In this document: piece after piece, positions 28,611 to 36,648 of the stretch | How the letters are laid out: each line of letters begins with the position of its first letter | Position numbering within the stretch: the first letter of the stretch is position 1 | NCBI RefSeq assembly: GCF_000763495.1 | Contig: NZ_CP009576.1 | Span: 1,684,001 to 1,748,000, forward strand | Reading direction: 5' to 3' | Source: Listeria ivanovii subsp. londoniensis | GTDB taxonomy: Bacteria > Bacillota > Bacilli > Lactobacillales > Listeriaceae | DNA: 64,000 nt | The notes under the pieces: generated by a model | Database searches by the model: none | Told to the model about the DNA's origin: nothing | The model's input: only the letters and a program-made list of their open reading frames with translations | Made by a program: the position numbers and the translations under genes

Positions 28611-28818
28611 AAAAAAAGAAACCCCAATCGTACCGTTTAGGATTCCCTTCCTTTGAACCCGCTCTCAATTAAAGCAGGTGGGTGCTCTGTCTAACGGTTT
28701 GCACTTCCTCGTGTGAAGGCATGTGCGCCGCGCCGGAACTCCAAGCTCCCTAGGTATAAAAAATTGTTCGGTTCAAAAATATCAGGAACTATATCGAATA
28801 CATTAGGGTTTCTTTTAT
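28611..28818 (-). ncRNA. ssrS: 6S RNA
   Basis: About 200 nt, fills most of the 382-bp gap between iscS and rarA. The ends close: GAAACCC (28812-28806) with GGGTTTC (28624-28618), continued by further pairs. A central unpaired region and a second hairpin arm (GTTCCGGCGCGGCGCACATGCC, read as two adjacent parts) follow, and the RNA ends in a T-run. It matches the Bacillus bsrA-type 6S, as I recall it, in GAACC/GGTTC and the GGAGTTCCGGC-like motifs. 6S binds sigma-70/A RNA polymerase holoenzyme as a promoter mimic. It is preceded by a clear promoter and no open frame explains the region. Confidence 0.85.
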
Positions 28819-28824
28819 GTTCTT

Positions 28825-28853
28825 AGAATACCACACGAAAGATGAAATTTCAA
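28825..28853 (-). promoter_or_regulatory. Promoter of 6S RNA
   Basis: TTGAAA (28848-28853), 17 bp, TATTCT (28825-28830) on the minus strand; predicted RNA start near 28818. Confidence 0.7.
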
Positions 28854-28882
28854 TATTAGCGACTTTACTTCATATGGTTAAT

Positions 28883-30166
28883 TTATTCTGATTTCTCTTT
28901 GTTTTCATTGATTTTTTGATAAACCAAAGCAATAGTTTGTTCAAACTTGGATGTGAGTTTTGGTTCATAGTATAACTTATCCTTCAGCCTATCTGGTAAA
29001 TATTGTTGATTAACCCAACCATTTTCATAGCTATGAGGATATTTATAATCTATTGCACGCCCAAGTTTTTCTGCCCCAGAATAATGTCCATCGCGAAGAT
29101 GATCGGGCACTTCCCCACTATTTCCTTTTCGAATGTCTGACAAGGCTGCATCAATTGCCATAATTGCTGAATTCGATTTTGGAGACAAACATAATTCAAT
29201 TACTGCATTCGCTAAGGGAATTCGTGCTTCTGGAAAACCAACTTTTTCTGCAGTTTGAATTGCTGCTAATGTATGAACGCCAGCTTGCGGATTAGCCAGA
29301 CCAATGTCTTCATATGCCATCACAAGCATTCTTCTACTTATACTGACTAAGTCACCAGCTTCGATTAAACGTCCCATATAATGAAGTGCCGCATTGGCAT
29401 CACTACCACGAACTGACTTTTGAAAAGCACTTAACACATCATAATGAGCATCTCCATCTTTATCGTGTGCCAAACTTTTCTTTTGTAAGCACTCTTCTGC
29501 AACATCTAAAGTAACCCGTACAATCCCATCTTCATCTGATTCAGAAGAAATAACTGCAAGCTCCAAAGCATTTAGTGCACTACGAACATCGCCGTTACTT
29601 GCCGTTGCAAAATGTTTCTTCGCCAATGCATTTATTTCTACTTGATAATTCCCAAGCCCCCTGTCCTTATCTGCTAATGCCCTGTCCATCGTTATCATAA
29701 TATCTTCTACTGTTAAAGGTTTTAATTCAAAAATTTGCGTCCTACTCCGAATCGCAGGATTTATTGCAATATAAGGATTACTCGTTGTGGCGCCAATTAA
29801 AATAATGGCACCACTTTCAAGTAATGGTAATAAAAAGTCTTGTTTTACTTTGTCTAAGCGATGTACCTCATCTAACAGCAAAATAACCGTTCCGCTCATT
29901 TTTGCTTCTGCTGCTACGACTTCCATATCTTTTTTATTATTCGTTACTGCATTTAAAGTTCGAAAAGCATATTTCGTACTTCCTGCAATCGCACTTGCAA
30001 TCGAGGTTTTTCCGATTCCAGGCGGTCCATATAATATCATAGACGATAATTGTTTTGCTTTGACCATCCGGTAGATAATTTTATCTTTACCAACTAAGTG
30101 TGTTTGTCCGACAATTTCGTCTAGAGATTTTGGACGCATCCGATAAGCTAAAGGTTGAATTGCCAT
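28883..30166 (-). CDS. rarA: Replication-associated recombination ATPase RarA (MgsA)
   Basis: 427 residues of the AAA+ clamp-loader-like family: MRPKSLDEIVGQTHLVG, Walker A YGPPGIGKTSIA, Walker B LLLDEVHRLDK, sensor 1 IGATTSNP, and a C-terminal tetramer domain with RMLVMAYEDIGLANPQA. It acts at blocked replication forks. The ATG at 30166 has AAGGAG 7 nt upstream; the longer frame begins before that site. A downstream 6S RNA and iscS share the strand. Confidence 0.94.
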   Translation of the reverse strand: MAIQPLAYRMRPKSLDEIVGQTHLVGKDKIIYRMVKAKQLSSMILYGPPGIGKTSIASAIAGSTKYAFRTLNAVTNNKKDMEVVAAEAKMSGTVILLLDEVHRLDKVKQDFLLPLLESGAIILIGATTSNPYIAINPAIRSRTQIFELKPLTVEDIMITMDRALADKDRGLGNYQVEINALAKKHFATASNGDVRSALNALELAVISSESDEDGIVRVTLDVAEECLQKKSLAHDKDGDAHYDVLSAFQKSVRGSDANAALHYMGRLIEAGDLVSISRRMLVMAYEDIGLANPQAGVHTLAAIQTAEKVGFPEARIPLANAVIELCLSPKSNSAIMAIDAALSDIRKGNSGEVPDHLRDGHYSGAEKLGRAIDYKYPHSYENGWVNQQYLPDRLKDKLYYEPKLTSKFEQTIALVYQKINENKEKSE

Positions 30167-30195
30167 ATAACCGCTCCTTCTCATTTGCTCCTTTT

Positions 30196-30204
30196 ATTAT
30201 ACCA
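30196..30204 (-). promoter_or_regulatory. Extended -10 promoter of rarA
   Basis: The minus strand reads TGGTATAAT, an extended -10, about 30 bp before the rarA ATG. The -35 (TGAACG) is poor. Confidence 0.5.
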
Positions 30205-30238
30205 TAAGAACACCTGTACGTTCACCTACTTATTTCCA

Positions 30239-30267
30239 TTGCCTTCTTTCTGTAATTCCGATATAAT
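30239..30267 (+). promoter_or_regulatory. Sigma-A promoter of cymR
   Basis: TTGCCT (30239-30244), 17 bp, TATAAT (30262-30267), 46 bp before the cymR ATG. Confidence 0.7.
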
Positions 30268-30313
30268 GAATGAGGTATAAGTGTTTTCCTTAAATTACTG
30301 GAGGTTAAATGAA

Positions 30314-30736
30314 ATGAAAATTACAACTAAAGGTCGTTATGGCTTAACAATAACACTCGAACTTGCGAAACGGATTGGTGAGGGACCTATTTCTCTTCGT
30401 AGTATTGCGAAAGAAAAAAATCTTTCAGAACATTATTTAGAGCAATTAATCGGTCCGCTTCGTAATGCCGGGATTGTTAAAAGTATTCGTGGAGCTCACG
30501 GTGGTTATGTATTAAACGGTGACCCTGAAAAAATTACAGCTGGTGATATCATTCGAACGCTTGAAGGACCTATCGTACTTGTGGAGAGCATAGAGGATGA
30601 AGAAGCGGCACAGCGCGAATTATGGACTAGAATGCGTAATGCGGTTCGCGATGTGTTAGATCAAACTACCCTTGCAGATTTATTAAAACATACTTCTGAC
30701 GCAGAATTGACAAATGGTTATATGTTTTATATTTAA
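30314..30736 (+). CDS. cymR: Rrf2-family transcriptional regulator CymR
   Basis: 140 residues. The winged-helix domain runs MKITTKGRYGLTITLELA to the wing GAHGGYVLN. There is no Cys at all in the protein, so it cannot hold an iron-sulfur cluster as IscR does; this fits CymR, the cysteine-metabolism repressor that works with CysK. The ATG at 30314 with GGAGG upstream gives the family start; the open frame begins 11 codons earlier. It is divergent from rarA. Confidence 0.88.
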   Translation: MKITTKGRYGLTITLELAKRIGEGPISLRSIAKEKNLSEHYLEQLIGPLRNAGIVKSIRGAHGGYVLNGDPEKITAGDIIRTLEGPIVLVESIEDEEAAQRELWTRMRNAVRDVLDQTTLADLLKHTSDAELTNGYMFYI

Positions 30737-30737
30737 T

Positions 30738-30769
30738 CAAAAGAGTCTATTTTTGGATAGGCTCTTTTA
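30738..30769 (+). terminator. Intrinsic terminator of cymR
   Basis: AAAGAG and CTAT arms pair with ATAG and CTCTTT (one mismatch) around a TTTTGG loop, followed by TTTT. Confidence 0.7.
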
Positions 30770-30854
30770 TCTATCATTGAAACGTAATTTTACTTCTTTA
30801 AATTTCAGATTATTCCAAATACAATAACAATCAAAAACAATTGAAAGCGCTTCG

Positions 30855-30871
30855 TGTTAGATTATCTAACC
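30855..30871 (+). promoter_or_regulatory. GlnR/TnrA-like box 1 upstream of amtB
   Basis: TGTTAGATTATCTAACC fits TGTNA-N7-TNACA except for the last base. It lies upstream of the amtB promoter. Confidence 0.72.
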
Positions 30872-30897
30872 AAATTATTCGAATTGATAAATAATTC

Positions 30898-30925
30898 TTG
30901 CCTTTATTTGAATATAGTGTATTAT
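30898..30925 (+). promoter_or_regulatory. Candidate promoter of amtB-glnK
   Basis: TTGCCT (30898-30903), 16 bp, TATTAT (30920-30925), between the two GlnR/TnrA-like boxes. Confidence 0.5.
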
Positions 30926-30948
30926 GAACGCATAAATAAAATAATTCA

Positions 30949-30965
30949 CGTTAGTTTATCTAACA
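30949..30965 (+). promoter_or_regulatory. GlnR/TnrA-like box 2, next to the amtB RBS
   Basis: CGTTAGTTTATCTAACA fits TGTNA-N7-TNACA except for the first base. It lies 94 bp (about nine helix turns) from box 1 and 6 bp before GGAGAG, so binding here would block transcription. Confidence 0.72.
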
Positions 30966-30982
30966 AAAAAGGAGAGTTGAGT

Positions 30983-32188
30983 ATGGAATCAGTATTTATG
31001 TTCTTTTGTACTTTATTGGTTTGGTTGATGACACCGGGAATTGCATTATTTTACGGCGGTATGGTTAGGCGCAAAAATGTTTTAAGCACAGCAATGTATA
31101 GTTTTAGCTCGATGGCAATTATTTCTATTCTTTGGGTTATTGTTGGTTATTCATTGGCTTTTGCTCCAGGAAACGGCTTTATCGGGAGTTTTGATTGGAC
31201 TTTCCTTCATAATGTCGGATTTGCCTCAAATGAGACTTACTCAGATGCTATTCCACATATTCTATTCATGATGTTCCAAATGACTTTCGCTATTTTGACA
31301 GTAGCAATCATTTCTGGGGCATTTGCAGAACGCATGAATTTCTCTGCTTATTTAATTTTTATTATCTTATGGTCTTTGCTTGTTTACTCTCCAGTTGCTC
31401 ACTGGGTTTGGGGTGACGGTGGTTGGTTACGAGAACTTGGCGCACTAGATTTCGCTGGTGGAAATGTTGTTCATATTAGTTCCGGTGTCACTGGCTTAGT
31501 CTTAGCAATTATGATTGGACGCCGTAAAGAAGCTGATTCTGCTTCCCCGCATAATTTACCACTTGCTTTAATCGGCGGAATTCTCGTTTGGTTTGGTTGG
31601 TATGGGTTTAATGTTGGTAGTGCCTTAACTATTGATAACGTTGCAATGGCTGCTTTTGTTAATACTAATACAGCTGCAGCAGCTGGTATTATCGGTTGGG
31701 GATTAGTCGAGTGGCTTATTAATAAAAAACCGACGATGCTTGGTACTATTTCCGGAGCAATTGCAGGACTCGTTTCTATCACTCCGGCTGCTGGATTTGT
31801 TACTGTTCCTAGTTCGTTAATTATCGGTTTCCTTGGAGGAGCTCTTTGCTTCTGGGCGGTTTTCTGGTTAAAAGGAAAAGTAAAATACGACGATGCGCTA
31901 GATGCATTCGGCCTTCACGGAATTGGTGGTATTTGGGGTGGTATTGCAACAGGGCTCTTTGCTACAACAAAAGTAAATGAAGCTGGTGCAGACGGCCTAT
32001 TTTATGGCAATGCTTCCTTGGTAGTGAAGCAATTAATCGCGATTGGTTCCACAGTCGCCTATGTTGCTGTTGTAACTGCCTTGATTGTTATTGTAATCAA
32101 GCTATTCTTACCAATCCGTGTTAATGAAGAACAAGAATATAAAGGACTTGATTTGACGCTACACGGCGAAAAAGCGTATCAAGAATAA
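30983..32188 (+). CDS. amtB: Ammonium transporter AmtB/NrgA
   Basis: 401 residues with about 11 membrane helices. Amt landmarks: TPGIALFYGGMVRRKNVL, FAILTVAIISGAFAERMNF, YSPVAHWVWGDGGWL, GGNVVHISSGVTGL and the pore His in FGLHGIGGIWGG. It conducts ammonium inward at low nitrogen. The ATG at 30983 has GGAGAG 6 nt upstream; the longer frame starting at 30854 reads through the operator region and is discarded. glnK follows by 14 nt. Confidence 0.95.
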   Translation: MESVFMFFCTLLVWLMTPGIALFYGGMVRRKNVLSTAMYSFSSMAIISILWVIVGYSLAFAPGNGFIGSFDWTFLHNVGFASNETYSDAIPHILFMMFQMTFAILTVAIISGAFAERMNFSAYLIFIILWSLLVYSPVAHWVWGDGGWLRELGALDFAGGNVVHISSGVTGLVLAIMIGRRKEADSASPHNLPLALIGGILVWFGWYGFNVGSALTIDNVAMAAFVNTNTAAAAGIIGWGLVEWLINKKPTMLGTISGAIAGLVSITPAAGFVTVPSSLIIGFLGGALCFWAVFWLKGKVKYDDALDAFGLHGIGGIWGGIATGLFATTKVNEAGADGLFYGNASLVVKQLIAIGSTVAYVAVVTALIVIVIKLFLPIRVNEEQEYKGLDLTLHGEKAYQE

Positions 32189-32201
32189 GGGAGGTAACAA
32201 T

Positions 32202-32567
32202 ATGTTAGGATTAACTAAAATCGAAATCATTACACGTCCAAATCGCTTTAATCTATTCCAAAAAGAACTTGCCAAAATCGGGGTCAGTGGTTTAACTGTA
32301 ACAAAAGCACTTGGAACAGGGCTTGAAAAAGGATTTATCGAACTTTATCGTGGCACAAAAAAAGAAAGCAACATCCATGAACGAATGAAGATAGAAATTG
32401 TTGTTTCTACTGTTCCTGTCGAAGATGTCCTCCGGGTAGTCAAAGAGACACTTCGAACTGGGGAACCGGGCGACGGTAAAGTTTTTATTTACCCACTCAC
32501 GGAAGTCATTAAAATTAGTACTGGCGAAACAGGAATTGATGCCTTACAAGATAAACCACAAAAATAA
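32202..32567 (+). CDS. glnK: PII nitrogen regulator GlnK/NrgB
   Basis: 121 residues of the PII family: KIEIITRPNRFNLFQKEL, the T-loop around LYRGTKKES, ERMKIEIVVS, and the nucleotide-binding GEPGDGKVFIYPL. T-loop Tyr of YRG is kept but the following residues differ from the enteric type, typical of Gram-positive NrgB. It binds ATP/ADP and 2-oxoglutarate and plugs AmtB when nitrogen is ample. In one operon with amtB. Confidence 0.93.
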   Translation: MLGLTKIEIITRPNRFNLFQKELAKIGVSGLTVTKALGTGLEKGFIELYRGTKKESNIHERMKIEIVVSTVPVEDVLRVVKETLRTGEPGDGKVFIYPLTEVIKISTGETGIDALQDKPQK

Positions 32568-32717
32568 AATAGTTAAAATGGTGAATTAATTAAAAATGGG
32601 GCCTCTATTCTAAAAAATCAATGAGAAATGGCGTTTACCTCTTCCCCTTCTAAGTTTTTACACTTATAATGAAAAAGGAAGAACGTTAAGTACAGATAAG
32701 GAGGCGCGAAATTCCCT

Positions 32718-33098
32718 ATGCGTAAAATCCCCATTTTCACCCTTCTAGTAGCCATACTACTTTTTGGCGGTTATTACCTTTATCAACACGCATCATCAAA
32801 AGTGGATGTTACCTTTAATTTCGTTGTTGACGATAAAGGAAAAGATAACACTGTCACTGGCACAATTGATGGCGCTGGAAACAAATCTATTACACTACCA
32901 CTTTCTAAGGAGAGCTGGGAAGCTGTAAAAAAAGGGAATCGCTACAATGTGGAAGCCACTTTTTATAATAAAAATAAAATCAGCTCCGATGAAGCGAAAG
33001 AATTGGACGGTCCATTTTGGTCCAATGATTCCAATCAAGGCTTATTAGTAAATAAAATTCAAGTAAAAAATATCCAAGAATTAAGTGATGATTTTTAA
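32718..33098 (+). CDS. Small exported protein, not recognised
   Basis: 126 residues. An N-terminal hydrophobic segment (about 4-22, IFTLLVAILLFGGYYLY) with a positive start is a signal or anchor; no lipobox Cys. The rest is hydrophilic, likely beta-rich (VDVTFNFVVDDKGKDN, RYNVEATFYNKNKIS). I do not recognise the family. AAGGAGG lies 10-12 nt before the ATG and a TATAAT at 32666-32671 is a possible -10. A terminator follows directly, so it is a single-gene unit. Confidence 0.7.
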   Translation: MRKIPIFTLLVAILLFGGYYLYQHASSKVDVTFNFVVDDKGKDNTVTGTIDGAGNKSITLPLSKESWEAVKKGNRYNVEATFYNKNKISSDEAKELDGPFWSNDSNQGLLVNKIQVKNIQELSDDF

Positions 33099-33138
33099 TA
33101 AAAAACGAATCCAAGTAAGCAACTTGGATTCGTTTTTT
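33097..33138. terminator. Bidirectional terminator between the small exported protein and aspS
   Basis: An 11-bp stem (CGAATCCAAGT and complement, AAGC loop), A-run on the left, T-run on the right. Confidence 0.9.
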
Positions 33139-34913
33139 TAGTTTGTTTCTTTTTTTATTGTTTCTAATTTTAATTCAGCAAGTTGGGCTATACTAACCTC
33201 TCCTGGCGCATTTGTTAGTGGATCTACCGCGCTTCCAGTTTTAGGGAAAGCGATCGTATCTCGTAAGTTATTTCTGCCAGCCAAAATCATGACAATCCGA
33301 TCTAATCCAAGGGCAATCCCACCATGTGGAGGTGTACCGTATTCCAGTGCTTCCATCAAGAAACCGAATTGTTCATTCGCAGCTTCATCTGTGAAACCAA
33401 GCGCACGGAACATCGACTCTTGTACTTCTTTTTTGTAAATACGAAGCGAGCCACCACCAATTTCATAACCATTCAATACAATATCATATGCTTCTGCCAT
33501 CACTTTGGAAGAATCTGTTTCAAGCAGTGGAATGTCTTCTTCTTTTGGTAATGTGAACGGATGATGTGCAGAAACATAACGACCTGCTTCTTCATCATAT
33601 TCAAATAAGGGCCAATCAGTTACCCATAAAAAGGCCAACTCATCTTCATTGATTAAGTTTAACTCTTTTCCAAGTTTATTACGTAATGCGCCAAGTGAAG
33701 CTGCTACAATAGCGGCTTTATCTGCCGCGAAGAGCAGTAAATCGCCATCCTCCGCTTGTAACGCTGTCATTAATTCTTGCGCTTTATCCGCTTGGAAAAA
33801 TTTAGCAATTGGTCCTTTTAATTCACCAGCTTCTACTTTTAGCCATGCAAGCCCTTTGGCGCCGTAATTAGCAACAAAAACACCAAGTGCATCTAAATCT
33901 TTACGTGAAAAATTAGTTGCAGCACCTTTGGCATTGATTGCTTTTACTTCGCCACCATTTTCTATCGCTGATTGGAATACTTTGAAATCAATGTCTTTTA
34001 CAACTTCGGAAACATTTTGAAGTTCAAGACCAAAACGAATATCAGGCTTGTCACTACCAAAACGATCCATTGCTTCTTGATAAGTCATCCGTGGAAATGG
34101 TTTTTCGATAGTAATGTTTTTAGCTTCTTTTACTACATCGATTAACATATCTTCCGTAATCGCTTGAATTTCTTCCTTTGTCAAAAAGCTTGTTTCTAAA
34201 TCGATTTGGGTGAATTCCGGTTGGCGGTCCCCACGCAAATCTTCATCCCGAAAACAACGAACAATCTGATAGTATTTATCAAAACCAGCAGTCATTAACA
34301 ATTGTTTTAAAATTTGCGGAGATTGAGGTAAGGCATAGAAATTACCTGGATAAACACGGCTCGGCACTAGATAATCACGAGCACCTTCTGGAGTACTTTT
34401 GGTTAAATACGGAGTTTCAATATCAAAGAATCCAAGTGCATCTAGTTTGTTGCGGAATGTTCTTGTAACAGTATGACGCATTTTAAAAATATTATTCATT
34501 TCAGGACGTCGTAAATCTAAGTAACGATATTTTAAGCGAAGTTCATCAGAAACATTTACACCATCCTCTATATAAAAAGGTGGTGTTTTAGATGTGTTTA
34601 AAATAGTAATTGCTTCGGCAGAAACCTCAATTTTTCCTGTAGCTATTTTTTCATTGATTACATTTTCGGCCCGCGCACTAACTTTACCTTTAACCGTGAC
34701 AACGAATTCATTTCTTACGCTATCAGCAATTTCTAGTGCTTCTTTAGATGTTTCTGGATTGAAGACTACTTGGACAATCCCTTCCCGGTCACGCAAATCA
34801 ATGAAAATTAATCCTCCTAAATCACGACGCTTTTGTACCCATCCATGAAGGATAACGTTTTGTCCAATATGAGTTTCATTTAAATCTCCGCAGTAATTTG
34901 TGCGTTTTTCCAT
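33138..34913 (-). CDS. aspS: Aspartyl-tRNA synthetase
   Basis: 591 residues, bacterial type with the inserted GAD domain. The N-terminal OB fold is visible ([23 protein letters not shown]), class II motif 2 [18 protein letters not shown], and motif 3 [14 protein letters not shown]. It charges tRNA-Asp; whether it also charges tRNA-Asn cannot be read here. It begins directly at the hisS stop with no gap, so the two form one operon under the T-box upstream of hisS. Confidence 0.96.
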   Translation of the reverse strand: MEKRTNYCGDLNETHIGQNVILHGWVQKRRDLGGLIFIDLRDREGIVQVVFNPETSKEALEIADSVRNEFVVTVKGKVSARAENVINEKIATGKIEVSAEAITILNTSKTPPFYIEDGVNVSDELRLKYRYLDLRRPEMNNIFKMRHTVTRTFRNKLDALGFFDIETPYLTKSTPEGARDYLVPSRVYPGNFYALPQSPQILKQLLMTAGFDKYYQIVRCFRDEDLRGDRQPEFTQIDLETSFLTKEEIQAITEDMLIDVVKEAKNITIEKPFPRMTYQEAMDRFGSDKPDIRFGLELQNVSEVVKDIDFKVFQSAIENGGEVKAINAKGAATNFSRKDLDALGVFVANYGAKGLAWLKVEAGELKGPIAKFFQADKAQELMTALQAEDGDLLLFAADKAAIVAASLGALRNKLGKELNLINEDELAFLWVTDWPLFEYDEEAGRYVSAHHPFTLPKEEDIPLLETDSSKVMAEAYDIVLNGYEIGGGSLRIYKKEVQESMFRALGFTDEAANEQFGFLMEALEYGTPPHGGIALGLDRIVMILAGRNNLRDTIAFPKTGSAVDPLTNAPGEVSIAQLAELKLETIKKETN

Positions 34914-36197
34914 TTACTTCTCCTCCTTGCTTTCTATTAACTTCTCTTTCAATACCATTATTAAACTATCTTCAAAAATGGATTCTTGCTCTCCTGTTTC
35001 CATATTCTTCAATTGATACTTCCCAGTTTCTAATTCTTCTTCACCAAGAATAATTGTATAAACGGCATTTTTTCGATTTGCATCTTTTAATTGCGCTTTT
35101 AATTTTCGCTTCAAATAGTCTTTTTCTGCACTAATTCTATTTTCCCGAAGCTTATTCACGAGTGTTACTGCCTTTAGTTCCGCCTCTGGTTGCGCTGCGA
35201 TGACATAAACTTCTAGCGGTTTTTTCACTGGAATCAGAACTTTTGCTTTTTCAAGCGCTAGTAAAATACGTTCCACACCAATACCGAAACCAATCCCTGG
35301 CGTGTCCGGTCCGCCGAATTCTTTCACTAATCCATGATATCTCCCGCCACCACACAGGGTTGTTTTTGCTCCAAATCCTTCTTCTTCGCTCATAATTTCA
35401 AAAGTAGTGTGATTATAATAATCAAGTCCACGAACCATCGTTGGATCAATCTCAAATGGAATTTCCAGCGCATTTAAATAGGTTTGAACATTATCAAAAT
35501 AAGCGATAGATTTTTCATTTAAATAAGCTAAAATCGACGGAGCAGATTGGATAAGTGGATTGTCATGATCTTTTTTGCAATCCAAAATACGTAGCGGATT
35601 TTTGTGTAATCGAACTTGACATTCAGCGCAAAATTCATCTATATGGGGCTCGAAATGACTTACTAACGCTTCACGATGCCTTAAGCGACTTTCTTTATCA
35701 CCAAGACTGTTTATCACTAATTTGATATTACGAAGGCCAATCCGTGTAAAGAATGCCATCGCAAGAGAGATAACTTCTACATCAATCGACGGATCATCAC
35801 TACCAATTGCCTCTATCCCCATTTGAGTAAATTGGCGTTGTCTACCTCCTTGCGGGCGTTCATAACGGAACATCGGCTCATTGTAATACAATTTTATTGG
35901 CTGGCTCACTTCACCATATAATTTATGCTCAACGAAAGCACGTACAACCGATGCAGTCCCCTCTGGTCGCAAAGTTAGACTTCTCCCACCTTTATCTTGA
36001 AAAGTGTACATTTCTTTTGAAACTATATCTGTAGAATCACCTACGCCACGTTCAAACAACTCAGTGTGCTCAAAAATTGGCGTCCGGATTTCTTCATATT
36101 GGAAATTTTCGCAGACCGATGCAAAAGCTGTCTCTAAAAAATGCCATTTTGTAACCTCGTTTGGTAATATATCTCGCGTGCCTCTTGGTAATTGCAT
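34914..36197 (-). CDS. hisS: Histidyl-tRNA synthetase
   Basis: 427 residues, class II. Motif 1 region RGTRDILPNEVTKW, motif 2 FRYERPQGGRQRQFTQMG, the HisA motif GLDYYNHTTFE, motif 3 GFGIGVERILLAL, then the anticodon-binding domain (LEVYVIAAQPEAE onward). It charges tRNA-His. aspS follows immediately. A T-box leader lies upstream, so both synthetases respond to histidine-tRNA charging. Confidence 0.96.
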   Translation of the reverse strand: MQLPRGTRDILPNEVTKWHFLETAFASVCENFQYEEIRTPIFEHTELFERGVGDSTDIVSKEMYTFQDKGGRSLTLRPEGTASVVRAFVEHKLYGEVSQPIKLYYNEPMFRYERPQGGRQRQFTQMGIEAIGSDDPSIDVEVISLAMAFFTRIGLRNIKLVINSLGDKESRLRHREALVSHFEPHIDEFCAECQVRLHKNPLRILDCKKDHDNPLIQSAPSILAYLNEKSIAYFDNVQTYLNALEIPFEIDPTMVRGLDYYNHTTFEIMSEEEGFGAKTTLCGGGRYHGLVKEFGGPDTPGIGFGIGVERILLALEKAKVLIPVKKPLEVYVIAAQPEAELKAVTLVNKLRENRISAEKDYLKRKLKAQLKDANRKNAVYTIILGEEELETGKYQLKNMETGEQESIFEDSLIMVLKEKLIESKEEK

Positions 36198-36236
36198 TTT
36201 CCTATTCCCCCTTCTTATTTACTTCAAAATATAAAG

Positions 36237-36498
36237 AAAAACCCCCGTCCCTTGTTATAAAAACAAGGGACGAGAGTTTATTTACACCCGTGGTACCACC
36301 CTAATTAGAACTAAAAAAGTCCTCACTTAAGTCAGTTAACGCCTGAATACGTTCTTGTTTACTAACTTTCAACAAGAAACCTCGAGAGTGTCTTTTCGGA
36401 AAATATGACTATCCTTATCCTTTCAGCCAAATGGGATAAATTCTCTTTATAGCATGGATTTTCTTACTTTTCTCTGTCGCTAGTTTTAAATATGAATT
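36237..36498 (-). ncRNA. T-box leader of hisS-aspS
   Basis: The T-box AGGGTGGTACCACG lies on the minus strand at 36302-36289. The terminator arms (36262-36272 with 36246-36256) end in five T. Upstream is a Stem I region with ATTTGGCTGAAAGG at its tip and a His specifier candidate CAC just before CUCUC (GACACTCTCG). Leader and flanking promoter take up most of the 450-bp gene gap between hisS and the amidase. Confidence 0.92.
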
Positions 36499-36504
36499 AT
36501 TCTA

Positions 36505-36533
36505 AGATTACTAAAAACACATAGAAAAGTCAA
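36505..36533 (-). promoter_or_regulatory. Sigma-A promoter of hisS-aspS
   Basis: TTGACT (36528-36533), 17 bp, TAATCT (36505-36510) on the minus strand. Confidence 0.75.
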
Positions 36534-36648
36534 CATTTTGTCCAATTTTTTATAAAAACTTACTTTCTAGTTCCATGAAAGCGCATTTTATGGTAACATT
36601 TTACTGTCAGATAAAAGTTTATGAGTATATAGGTGGTGTCAGCTTTAA

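Noticed and set aside
30841-30854. cre site TGAAAGCGCTTCGT upstream of amtB
   Set aside because: The left half is perfect but the last three bases mismatch, and it lies far upstream of the likely promoter; too weak to call.
30854-30982. Longer AmtB start at TTG 30854
   Set aside because: It would translate the operator and promoter region; the ATG at 30983 has a proper ribosome-binding site and gives the family start.
36541-36648. Strong promoter for the amidase gene
   Set aside because: Only a weak TTCCAT, 17 bp, TAACAT with TGG before the -10 is seen; not certain enough for a feature.
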